The notes under the pieces: model-generated | Database searches by the model: none | Told to the model about the DNA's origin: nothing | Seen by the model: the letters and a program-made list of their open reading frames with translations, nothing else | Program-made: the position numbers and the translations under genes | In this document: positions 7,123 through 13,188 of the stretch, one piece after another | Position numbering within the stretch: position 1 is the stretch's first letter | Layout of the letters: each line of letters begins with the position of its first letter | Assembly: GCA_964602485.1 (NCBI GenBank) | Contig: CAZRQU010000010.1 | Location: 1-38,075 of the forward strand | Source: WJLG01 sp964602485 | GTDB lineage: Bacteria > Patescibacteriota > Patescibacteriia > Patescibacteriales > WJLG01 | Direction of reading: 5' to 3' | Length of the DNA stretch: 38,075 nt

Positions 7123-7158
7123 TTGTATTGGGGTCAGGTCTTTACTTTTAGCGTTTTA
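7123..7158 (+). repeat. solo end of the IS200/REP-type element
   Basis: TTGTATTGGGGTCAGGTCTT here is identical to the left boundary of the element at 2399-2418, and the following bases are similar (CTTTT, GTTTT). No transposase accompanies it. It is either a REP-like relic mobilised in trans or the scar of a lost copy. Confidence 0.7.
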
Positions 7159-7208
7159 CAACCTCCTAGCATTCTCTTCATTCTTATCTTAAGATTAACC
7201 CAAAACAA

Positions 7209-7242
7209 CATAAAACACCAGTTTTTAAACTGGTATTTTATG
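7209..7242 (-). terminator. terminator after a degenerate tRNA
   Basis: A long A/T-rich stem (CATAAAACACCAGTTT paired with AAACTGGTATTTTATG) directly follows the tRNA-like 3' end on the minus strand. It would stop transcription coming from the tRNA locus. Confidence 0.6.
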
Positions 7243-7320
7243 CTCCCGGGGTCGCCTGCCTGCCGGCAGGCAGGGATTCGAAGGGCTAAAGCGTGTCTCC
7301 GCGCAACCAGCTAACTACTC
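7243..7320 (-). pseudogene. tRNA 3'-end remnant split by a 20-bp palindrome
   Basis: TGCTCCCGGGGTCG (7241-7254) is identical to the 3' end of the tRNA-Asn gene at 7449-7462, and GGATTCGAA of the T arm also recurs. Between them sits a perfect palindrome, CCTGCCTGCCGGCAGGCAGG (7255-7274), a repeat type familiar from Patescibacteria genomes. Beyond it the minus strand shows D-loop-like AGTTAGCTGGTTG but no matching acceptor 5' strand. It is either a dead tRNA or an att-like duplication of the tRNA-Asn 3' end at an island border. Confidence 0.5.
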
Positions 7321-7410
7321 CTGAACTAATTTTTTATACATTAAGATTAACAGTTTTTCCTATTTAAACTTTCTCTTTTTTCGGTTCAAATCGATCGACC
7401 GCAGGAACAG

Positions 7411-7444
7411 AAAAAGGACAGGCCTATTCAGACCTGCCCTTTTT
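7411..7444 (-). terminator. intrinsic terminator of the tRNA-Asn gene
   Basis: AAAAAGGGCAGG and CCTGTCCTTTTT pair over 12 bp with one G-U, 7 bp after the tRNA 3' end on the minus strand. The A and T runs make it symmetrical. Confidence 0.8.
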
Positions 7445-7450
7445 CAATTG

Positions 7451-7829
7451 CTCCCGGGGTCGGATTCGAACCGACGACCAATTGGTTACACTTATCCACT
7501 AGTTTCCTAATGGGGTGGACTATATCATCATCCCGACTTTACGTCGGGGTGCGAGGCGCTTCCCCTCCAACTTGGAGAGTACTCCCTTTCGGGATAGTCT
7601 CTGAACCTTCAATTCGCTTTCGCAAAAAGCTTGGCTGCTGATTACCATGTCTTTCGATTTAGGCTTCCAGCCCCGACGATTGCTTGGCAATATCGGGGTC
7701 CCGACTGGAACGTCAGGACAATTCACCTCGTTTTTCGACCTCGATCTCTCGAGGAAGCTGCGTATCTTTTGCCATATTTGCAAAAGTTAGTGTTCACAGC
7801 CAACTGCGCTACCGCTGCGCTACCCGGGA
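7451..7829 (-). tRNA. tRNA-Asn(GUU) interrupted by a group I intron
   Basis: The 5' exon (7829-7796) has acceptor TCCCGGG, D arm GCGC-AGCGGTA-GCGC, anticodon strand GTTGG and loop start CTGT. The 3' exon (7488-7451) continues TAA, CCAAT, T arm GTCGG-TTCGAAT-CCGAC, acceptor CCCGGGA and G73. Joined, the loop reads CTGTTAA, the same as E. coli tRNA-Asn, giving anticodon GTT. The U1-A72 pair and G73 also fit Asn. The exons leave a 72-nt tRNA without encoded CCA. The splice points were set by requiring U at the end of exon 1, G at the end of the intron and a 7-nt loop. A shifted choice would give a Thr(UGU) loop, but the identity bases favour Asn. Confidence 0.85.
7489..7795 (-). ncRNA. group I self-splicing intron, 307 nt
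   Basis: Hallmark core elements are visible on the minus strand: the R element GGTTCAGAGACTATC at 7607-7593 and the S element GATATAGTCC at 7526-7517, which together form P7. Between them are hairpins CCCGAAAGGG, CTCC-AAGTT-GGAG and CCCGAC/GTCGGG of the P8 region. Near the 5' end, CTTTTGC/GCAAAAG makes a P2-like stem. The intron ends in G. No homing endonuclease frame fits inside, so it is a minimal intron relying on self-splicing. Insertion falls inside the anticodon between the second and third bases. P1 could not be drawn with confidence. Confidence 0.88.
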
Positions 7830-7833
7830 ATTT

Positions 7834-7957
7834 GGGCAGTTAAATCGCTTCAACCGCCCGGAACAAAGACTCGCCCTTACAGGCTTCTCGAGGGGGACGA
7901 AGCCTACAAAGACGAGTCGGGGACAAATGAAAATCCGCCCCTAGAGGTAGATTTTCA
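7834..7957 (-). other. structured leader upstream of tRNA-Asn
   Basis: Three hairpins are visible between the promoter and the tRNA: TGAAAATC/GATTTTCA (7928-7957), GACTCG/CGAGTC enclosing AGGCTTC/GAAGCCT (7868-7918), and GGGC..GCCC (7834-7859). They belong to the same predicted transcript. They might be a separate small RNA, a processing signal for RNase P or RNase III, or part of intron folding. No known family was recognised. Confidence 0.5.
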
Positions 7958-7967
7958 CTTAATACAA

Positions 7968-7996
7968 ATATTATAACATTCACAATGATTAGTCAA
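7968..7996 (-). promoter_or_regulatory. promoter of the tRNA-Asn transcript
   Basis: TTGACT (7991-7996) is followed after 17 bp by TAATAT (7968-7973), with an overlapping perfect TATAAT at 15 bp (7970-7975). Transcription would start about 130 bp before the tRNA. Confidence 0.7.
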
Positions 7997-8002
7997 CCCT
8001 AT

Positions 8003-8608
8003 TTATTTCTCCCTTTTGAACTCTATCTCACAAAAATCCTCTTCTATGCCAACCTCTACGTAAGGAATATCCGGATCGCTATGCAAAAAATCTATCAATT
8101 CTCCCAATTCTCTTTTAATGATGATGTTGGCAACAAAGGAAGGGATGGGTAATTTCCCCCACTTGATCTTTCGCACATGAGGAATGGTCTCGTCGTTCTT
8201 TTCAATGAATTCTATCTCTCCTGACACATTGCCTGGCAGATACTTTAATAAATGGGCCTTGGCGTAAATATATCCGCCATCTTTGAACCATATCTCAAAA
8301 TCATCAACTGGAGGATCCTTAAGATCCTCAAGCCGTTTCTTTAGGATGTAGTTCACCTCAGCGTTGGAAAACAGCAGATTATATTTCGTTAGGGTGAGTT
8401 CGTATATATTGTTCTCATCATAAGCCTTGACCCAAGCATCGTATTTATCCTGAGCCAACTCCTGATCCAATTCCTCATATTCAAAATCCTCTTGCTTTAC
8501 CTCTTTGGGGCCGAACATTTTTCCCCAAATTCCGGAAAAAGAAAAAGCCTGCGCACTGATCGGTATTATCAAAACCACCAATGCAAGGGTGATAACTATT
8601 TTTTTCAT
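8003..8608 (-). CDS. secreted hypothetical protein, 201 aa
   Basis: The N-terminus MKKIVITLALVVLIIPISAQAFS is a clear Sec signal peptide with an A-x-A cleavage site near residue 21. The mature part is acidic. Its segment LTKYNLLFSNAEVNYILKKRL followed by an F-x-x-GGYIYAKAHL stretch and a hydrophobic SFVANIIIKRELGELIDFL stretch resembles lipid-binding tube proteins of the YpmS/DUF2140 or LmeA type, but the match is only by eye. It lies 11 bp after rpoD on the same strand and may be co-transcribed. An envelope-associated, possibly lipid-handling role is the most one can infer. Confidence 0.75.
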   Translation of the reverse strand: MKKIVITLALVVLIIPISAQAFSFSGIWGKMFGPKEVKQEDFEYEELDQELAQDKYDAWVKAYDENNIYELTLTKYNLLFSNAEVNYILKKRLEDLKDPPVDDFEIWFKDGGYIYAKAHLLKYLPGNVSGEIEFIEKNDETIPHVRKIKWGKLPIPSFVANIIIKRELGELIDFLHSDPDIPYVEVGIEEDFCEIEFKREK

Positions 8609-8619
8609 ATATGAAATTA

Positions 8620-9978
8620 CTAGTAATCCCTGAGCTTTTTGATCTCCTTATCCTTCTTTATCTTCTCCAGAGCTTTGGCTTCTATCTGCCTTATACGCTC
8701 CCTGGTCACTTCGAATTCCTGTCCAACTTCTTCTAAGGTGTGAGCCACGCCGTCGGTCAATCCGAACCTCATCTCCAATATCTTCTGCTCTCTAGGGCTT
8801 AGATTGGCCACCACCTTCTTAACATAATCTTTTAAGAGTTTTAAGGCGGCCACCCTGTCCGGAGCCACGTTCTTCACGTCTTCTATGAAATCTTCCAGAA
8901 CAGAATCCTCATCATCATCACCAACGGTGGTTTCGAGTGAAATAGTATCTTGGGATATCTTCATTATGTATTTTATCTTGCTTACTTCCTCCCCCATCTC
9001 GGCCGCTATCTCTTCGGCCAATGGTTCTCGACCAAGGTCCTGCACCAACCTTCTTTCCACCTGCTGGAACTTATTTATCGTTTCCACCATATGTACCGGG
9101 ATGCGAATGGTTCTGGATTGATCGGCTAAAGCACGAGTTATAGCCTGCCTTATCCACCAGGTAGCATAAGTGGAAAACTTATACCCCTTACGATATTCGA
9201 ACTTCTCCACGGCCCTGAACAAGCCGATATTACCTTCTTGTATAAGATCGAGAAGTGAAAGACCTTTAGCGCCGGCGAACTTCTTGGCGATAGAGACCAC
9301 TAAACGCAAATTGGCTTCTATTATTCTTCTTTCCGCCTGTTTATCTCCTCTTTCTTTCCTTTTGGCCAATTCAACCTCTTCCTCTGAGGTAAGTAAAGGC
9401 ACTTTACCTATCTCCTTGAGATACATCTGTATAGAGTCGGAGCTTAGTTTGGAGAGGTCGACTGTTTGGGCCAAGCTGGCCAAATTGCCGGCTCCTGCCT
9501 TATCTTCATTCTTACTTGTTGCATTATCCCGACGATCACTGGTGCGAGCGGTCATATCAAGAACCTTGCCGGTATCCTCGACTATCTGGATGCCATTTTC
9601 TTGAAGCTCTTCTAGAAAAAGTTCGTAATCAAAAACATAGTCCTCTATATTCTTGAACAAATACAAGATCTCGGTTTCTGTTAAAAAACCTCTCATTCTT
9701 CCTTTTCGAAGAAGATTTTCCCTTTGCTCAGGAGTTGGCTTTGGGGATTTTTCTATTTCTTTTTTCTCAACTACTTTCTTTTTGTTTGTCTTTTTGATCT
9801 TTGATGAGGCAGAAGTTTTACTTTTTGTCGTCTTCTTAGGGCTTTTGGCCTTCTTGGAAGATGCGACCGGTTTCCTTTTTGCCTTAGTGGTTTTGACAGT
9901 TTTAACTGCCTTCTTTTTTGTGGCGGTACTCTTGGTACCTCCTGTTTTCTTTTTGGTTGCCTTCTTTTTTGTGGGCAT
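8620..9978 (-). CDS. RNA polymerase primary sigma factor RpoD, 452 aa
   Basis: RpoD directs core polymerase to -35/-10 promoters. I chose the ATG at 9976-9978 (MPTKKKATKKK); an upstream in-frame extension to 10107 reads through hairpins and has no family resemblance. The first 95 residues are a lysine-rich, alanine/threonine tail typical of many Patescibacteria. A short region 1.1-like helix bundle follows (PTPEQRENLLRKGRMRGFLT). Region 1.2 begins at DSIQMYLKEIGKVPLLT. Region 2 contains ANLRLVVSIAKKFAG, LSLLDLIQEGNIGLFRAVEKF and GYKFSTYATWWIRQAI. Region 3 and region 4 (LEEVGQEFEVTRERIRQIEAKAL) complete it. The gene lies downstream of dnaG, the classic macromolecular synthesis order, though no rpsU is seen. 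Confidence 0.96.
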   Translation of the reverse strand: MPTKKKATKKKTGGTKSTATKKKAVKTVKTTKAKRKPVASSKKAKSPKKTTKSKTSASSKIKKTNKKKVVEKKEIEKSPKPTPEQRENLLRKGRMRGFLTETEILYLFKNIEDYVFDYELFLEELQENGIQIVEDTGKVLDMTARTSDRRDNATSKNEDKAGAGNLASLAQTVDLSKLSSDSIQMYLKEIGKVPLLTSEEEVELAKRKERGDKQAERRIIEANLRLVVSIAKKFAGAKGLSLLDLIQEGNIGLFRAVEKFEYRKGYKFSTYATWWIRQAITRALADQSRTIRIPVHMVETINKFQQVERRLVQDLGREPLAEEIAAEMGEEVSKIKYIMKISQDTISLETTVGDDDEDSVLEDFIEDVKNVAPDRVAALKLLKDYVKKVVANLSPREQKILEMRFGLTDGVAHTLEEVGQEFEVTRERIRQIEAKALEKIKKDKEIKKLRDY

Positions 9979-9993
9979 AATGATCCTTTTTCG

Positions 9994-10056
9994 AAAAAGT
10001 CCAAAGACTTTTTCTGCCAAGATATTCCAAGACCTTCTGTTAAGGCCTTGGATATT
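9994..10056 (-). promoter_or_regulatory. two hairpins in the dnaG-rpoD junction
   Basis: On the minus strand a stem built from TCCAAG..CTTGGA (within 10022-10056) is followed by AAAAAGTC/GACTTTTT (9994-10013). The second ends in T residues like a weak terminator. They lie 15 bp before the rpoD start. In other bacteria this junction holds terminator or RNase E sites that uncouple primase from sigma levels, and a similar role is inferred here. Confidence 0.55.
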
Positions 10057-10075
10057 CGATTGTTTATATATGTTT

Positions 10076-11956
10076 CTATTCCTCTCTGACCAGTTTCCCA
10101 GCCTCATCTGATATTCTCTTCAACTCTAACATCAGATCATTGACCTTCTGTTCATCACCGTCTTTTTCGGACTCAGCGATAAGTTTCAGAAGTTCGCTCT
10201 TGCGCGTATTATAATAGCTTTCTTTTAAGAATACTTCAACCCTTATTATCTCCTTTTTAGCTTGAACCTTGTCCAGCTCGAAAAAATCCCTATCTCCCAG
10301 AACTATCAATTTATCTAGAAGTTTCAACAACCCATTCTCTTGTTCAGATTCGCCGCCGGTTTCTTGCCCGACTATAAAATCCTTAAGATCCTGATATTCA
10401 ATACTTAAAACACTCCCTTGATCCAAGGAGTTATTGTTGCTTTTATTATTATAATAGATTATCAAGTTCTTGTAAAATATCTTATTATCGCGACCAAAAA
10501 TATGATCAATGATCACATTATCCACTATGTAAGGCAAAAATTCCGGGAATCTTATGGCCAGAGCCAGCAAGGCCTGAGAAAGCTTCTCTTCTCGACTAAG
10601 TTCCAAAGTGGTTCCTTGTTGCACCGCCACTTGCTCCCTATCGCTTACCGGTCGCTTAGGCTGTTTGCTCTTGGCCAAAGTATCCCGCAGTGTCTGTTCA
10701 TCCACATCGATCTTTTCAGCTAATTTCTTCAACCAAAAATCATATTCTATACCATTTGCCAAGCGTGATATTATAGGCAATATCTTAGCCGCGGCCTCTC
10801 GCCGGCCTTCTACTCCCGTAACATCTATCTTGGAAAATGTCTTGTCGAAATAATAATCCATCACATGCTTGGCTTGACTGATACACTCCTTGAATCCTTG
10901 CGGATCCCTTTTTATAAAATCGTCCGGATCCTCGCCTTCAGGTATCACTATAACCTTGATATTCATCTCCTGAGCCATAGCCTCTTTTATCCCCCGCTCG
11001 GCCGCCATTTGACCGGCATCGTCCATATCGAAAGATAAAGCTATATTATTGGTATAACGTTTGATGAGCTTGAGATGGTCAACTGTCAAAGCCGTGCCTG
11101 AGGAGGCGACAACATTTTTGAACCCGTTCTGATGAGCGGTTATAACATCCATCTGCCCTTCGGCCACTATGGCTAATTTCTGCTCGCGAATAGCCTGTTT
11201 AGCTTTGTCTAGCCCGAACAGGATAGAGCTCTTATCATAGATCATCGTTTGCGGGCTATTGATATATTTACCCATTACTTCCGTGGCTTCCTTTTCCGGA
11301 GATACTCGAGCGGAAAAAGCCACCGGATTCCCGGAAAAATCATTGATAGGGAACATTATCCGCCCTCGGAAACGATTATAGAAACGAGAGGAAGAATGGT
11401 CTTTACGAGTAGAAATGCCGGCCAAAAATATCTCATTGTCGGTAAATCCCCTCTTTTTCAAAAGATCTATTATATCATTCCAAGATTCAGGACTATATCC
11501 TATTTGCCAATCTATAAGAGTCTCTTCACTAAGCTCTCTCTTTTGCAGATAATTCCGAGCCGGCTGAGCAGCTGGAGAGGTCATCAAAGCCTTGTGGTAA
11601 TAGTTGACGGCGATATCCATGATATCCAATAAACGATTACGCCGAGAAGCGTATTCCTTGTTTTCCCTCCTTAATGTGACTCCGGCCTTGGGCGCCAGTA
11701 TGCGCAAAGCCTCTACAAAAGATACTCCTTCCATCTCCATAACGAAAGAGATCAGATCTCCGCCCTTACCTGAAGAAAAGCAATGCCAGATCTGCTTTTC
11801 CGGCGAAACCACGAAAGACGGAGTCTTTTCCCTCTTAAAAGGAGACAAGGCCGTAAAATTGACCCCGACCGCTTTCAAGCTGGGTATGTACTCGCGTACC
11901 ACGTCTACGATATCCAATTTTGATTTTATCTTATCGGAGATCTGCATTATATTCAA
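10076..11956 (-). CDS. DNA primase DnaG with degenerate zinc ribbon, 626 aa
   Basis: DnaG makes RNA primers for replication. The N-terminal CHC2-type domain is recognisable (SPFKREKTPSFVVSPEKQ, then IWHCFSSGKGGDLISF), but compared with E. coli ligands C40, H43, C61 and C64 the residues here are S38, K41, C59 and S62, so zinc binding is probably lost. The TOPRIM core is intact: LAIVAEGQMDVITAHQNG with the catalytic Glu, and ALSFDMDDAG with the metal-binding Asp pair. A helical C-terminal domain for DnaB contact follows. Start may be Met1 or Met4 (MQISDKIKSKL). It precedes rpoD on the same strand. The length is normal for the family. Confidence 0.95.
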   Translation of the reverse strand: MNIMQISDKIKSKLDIVDVVREYIPSLKAVGVNFTALSPFKREKTPSFVVSPEKQIWHCFSSGKGGDLISFVMEMEGVSFVEALRILAPKAGVTLRRENKEYASRRNRLLDIMDIAVNYYHKALMTSPAAQPARNYLQKRELSEETLIDWQIGYSPESWNDIIDLLKKRGFTDNEIFLAGISTRKDHSSSRFYNRFRGRIMFPINDFSGNPVAFSARVSPEKEATEVMGKYINSPQTMIYDKSSILFGLDKAKQAIREQKLAIVAEGQMDVITAHQNGFKNVVASSGTALTVDHLKLIKRYTNNIALSFDMDDAGQMAAERGIKEAMAQEMNIKVIVIPEGEDPDDFIKRDPQGFKECISQAKHVMDYYFDKTFSKIDVTGVEGRREAAAKILPIISRLANGIEYDFWLKKLAEKIDVDEQTLRDTLAKSKQPKRPVSDREQVAVQQGTTLELSREEKLSQALLALAIRFPEFLPYIVDNVIIDHIFGRDNKIFYKNLIIYYNNKSNNNSLDQGSVLSIEYQDLKDFIVGQETGGESEQENGLLKLLDKLIVLGDRDFFELDKVQAKKEIIRVEVFLKESYYNTRKSELLKLIAESEKDGDEQKVNDLMLELKRISDEAGKLVREE

Positions 11957-11998
11957 AACGCAAATTGCAAATAAGCAAATTGCAAAAATAAACTTATT

Positions 11999-12316
11999 TT
12001 ATAAAGCCTCATTGCGCAACAAGGCCTTTAGACGAGAGACCTCGGCTTCAACCACTCCACCTTCATGCTCGGCGTTGTGCATGTGACTACCCCTGTAGCT
12101 GGCTTGTTTTTGATCCAGGTGGAGGTTAAAGGTTATTCGATCATCAGCCTCTTCTACATACATATGTAAACGCGGATAATGATGATTGCCTAAACGCCGA
12201 ACATAGCTGGACTTATCCCGACGCCTATCGGTTATAAAAGCATAACCATGCGACCGTAGGAACCGATCAGGGTCAAGAGGCAGCTTCTTCTTGTTGAGAA
12301 CTATTTTCATAATCAA
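11999..12316 (-). CDS. conserved hypothetical protein, 105 aa
   Basis: A small basic, histidine-rich protein beginning MIMKIVLNKKKLPLDPDRFL. The segment FNLHLDQKQASYRGSHMHNAEHEGGVVE resembles short conserved proteins I recall near dnaG or replication genes in Patescibacteria. It has no signal peptide. The histidine pattern H-x-H..H-x-E..H could bind a metal, but no enzyme family is recognised. The second Met (residue 3) could also be the start. It is preceded by its own promoter and followed by dnaG after 42 bp, so it may lead the dnaG-rpoD operon. Confidence 0.7.
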   Translation of the reverse strand: MIMKIVLNKKKLPLDPDRFLRSHGYAFITDRRRDKSSYVRRLGNHHYPRLHMYVEEADDRITFNLHLDQKQASYRGSHMHNAEHEGGVVEAEVSRLKALLRNEAL

Positions 12317-12330
12317 GGTTTATATATCTA

Positions 12331-12359
12331 ATATTCGCACACAAACAGGTAAAAGTCAA
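12331..12359 (-). promoter_or_regulatory. promoter ahead of the 105-aa gene and dnaG
   Basis: TTGACT (12354-12359), a 17-bp spacer and GAATAT (12331-12336). Transcription would start near 12324, only about 8 bp before the ATG, so the message is nearly leaderless. Confidence 0.6.
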
Positions 12360-12437
12360 TCAAAAAAAGACTTATTTATGGGCTTTTTTGCATACTTTAA
12401 GGGATTTTTAAAGACCTTACCCCCGTGACAAAAAATA

Positions 12438-12467
12438 AAAAAGCCCTCGATATCACTACCGAGAGCT
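12438..12467 (-). terminator. intrinsic terminator overlapping the 205-aa gene end
   Basis: AGCTCTCG and CGAGGGCT pair, followed by TTTTTT on the minus strand. The stop codon of the membrane protein gene lies inside the loop side of the stem. Confidence 0.8.
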
Positions 12468-13073
12468 GTGTCTCCTTATTCTTGACTTTTTCCTCTTTTT
12501 TCTGACTTCCGCCTTAATGGCAAGGAAGGTTCCGTAAAGGGCCCAACAGGCCGCAATAGCTCCGGAAATACCATAGGCCACGGTTCTGGGCGTATCACTG
12601 GCCATCATGACCAAGGCTACCAGAAAAAGCAGGCCAAAAGCCCTTTTGAAGAAATGGATCAAGAAAAAGACTATAACAAGAGAAAACGTTACCGCAAGGA
12701 TCCAAGGATCAGTCGGCCCTACCAGAACTTTCATCAGCCAAGCGGACCCCAGAGAAGCCATAATTCCGACGAAGAACATAACGGAATTGTACCTATTGGC
12801 TTTTTTCCGACGCCACACATGAGGCAAGAACCTAAGGTTCCTGACCATGGATTTCCTTTCACTGAAATACAGCCAAAAGAAAACAGCGTAAACCGGAAAA
12901 AGTAAAAAGGGTTCGAACAGGACAGATGTTCGCCAACCTGTGAAAGGCATTGCGAATTTCTCACTGATCAAGCCTTTGGCTAAACAAAGTGACAACACAG
13001 CCAGATGAAAGAAAAGCACCATGGCCGAAGCTACCAGTAAAGTTGGCTTGCCTTTGCTCGTTGTTATACTCAT
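12456..13073 (-). CDS. multi-pass membrane protein, 205 aa
   Basis: I place the start at ATG 13071-13073 (MSITTSKGKPT), preceded by AAAGGGGAT at a usable distance. A longer in-frame form reaches back into the promoter region and is unlikely. About six hydrophobic helices are visible, for example TLLVASAMVLFFHLAVLSL, LLFPVYAVFFWLYF, VMFFVGIMASLGSAWLM, WILAVTFSLVIVFFLIHFF and LLFLVALVMMA. Basic loops (SERKSMVRN, HVWRRKKANR) and a strongly basic C-terminal tail suggest a cytoplasmic C-terminus. No transporter or enzyme motif is recognised. It is a monocistronic unit with its own promoter and terminator. Confidence 0.75.
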   Translation of the reverse strand: MSITTSKGKPTLLVASAMVLFFHLAVLSLCLAKGLISEKFAMPFTGWRTSVLFEPFLLFPVYAVFFWLYFSERKSMVRNLRFLPHVWRRKKANRYNSVMFFVGIMASLGSAWLMKVLVGPTDPWILAVTFSLVIVFFLIHFFKRAFGLLFLVALVMMASDTPRTVAYGISGAIAACWALYGTFLAIKAEVRKKRKKSRIRRHSSR

Positions 13074-13110
13074 ATCTATCCCCTTTTGGTTTGAAATGAA
13101 CGATTTTGGT

Positions 13111-13139
13111 ATTAAAACACAAAGGTTATCTATTGTCAA
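13111..13139 (-). promoter_or_regulatory. promoter of the membrane protein gene
   Basis: TTGACA (13134-13139), a 17-bp spacer and TTTAAT (13111-13116) lie directly after the terminator of the upstream 1237-aa gene. Confidence 0.65.
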
Positions 13140-13141
13140 AC

Positions 13142-13172
13142 AAAAAACCGCCGGCCCAAAAAAACCAGCGGT
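13142..13172 (-). terminator. terminator of the 1237-aa gene
   Basis: ACCGCTGG and CCGGCGGT pair with one G-U and are followed by a T run on the minus strand, 17 bp after the stop codon. Confidence 0.8.
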
Positions 13173-13188
13173 TCGCAATATTTATTGA

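Noticed and set aside
7520..7944. Reading frames on both strands in the 7.5-7.9 kb region
   Set aside because: They lie within the group I intron, tRNA exons and structured leader; the GC-rich RNA structure explains the open frames.
10004..10107. RpoD start at 10107 instead of 9978
   Set aside because: The extension overlaps the dnaG end, passes through two hairpins and has no sigma factor resemblance.
9653..10111. Plus-strand frame opposite the start of rpoD
   Set aside because: It is the antisense of the lysine-rich RpoD tail, giving an artificial hydrophobic protein.
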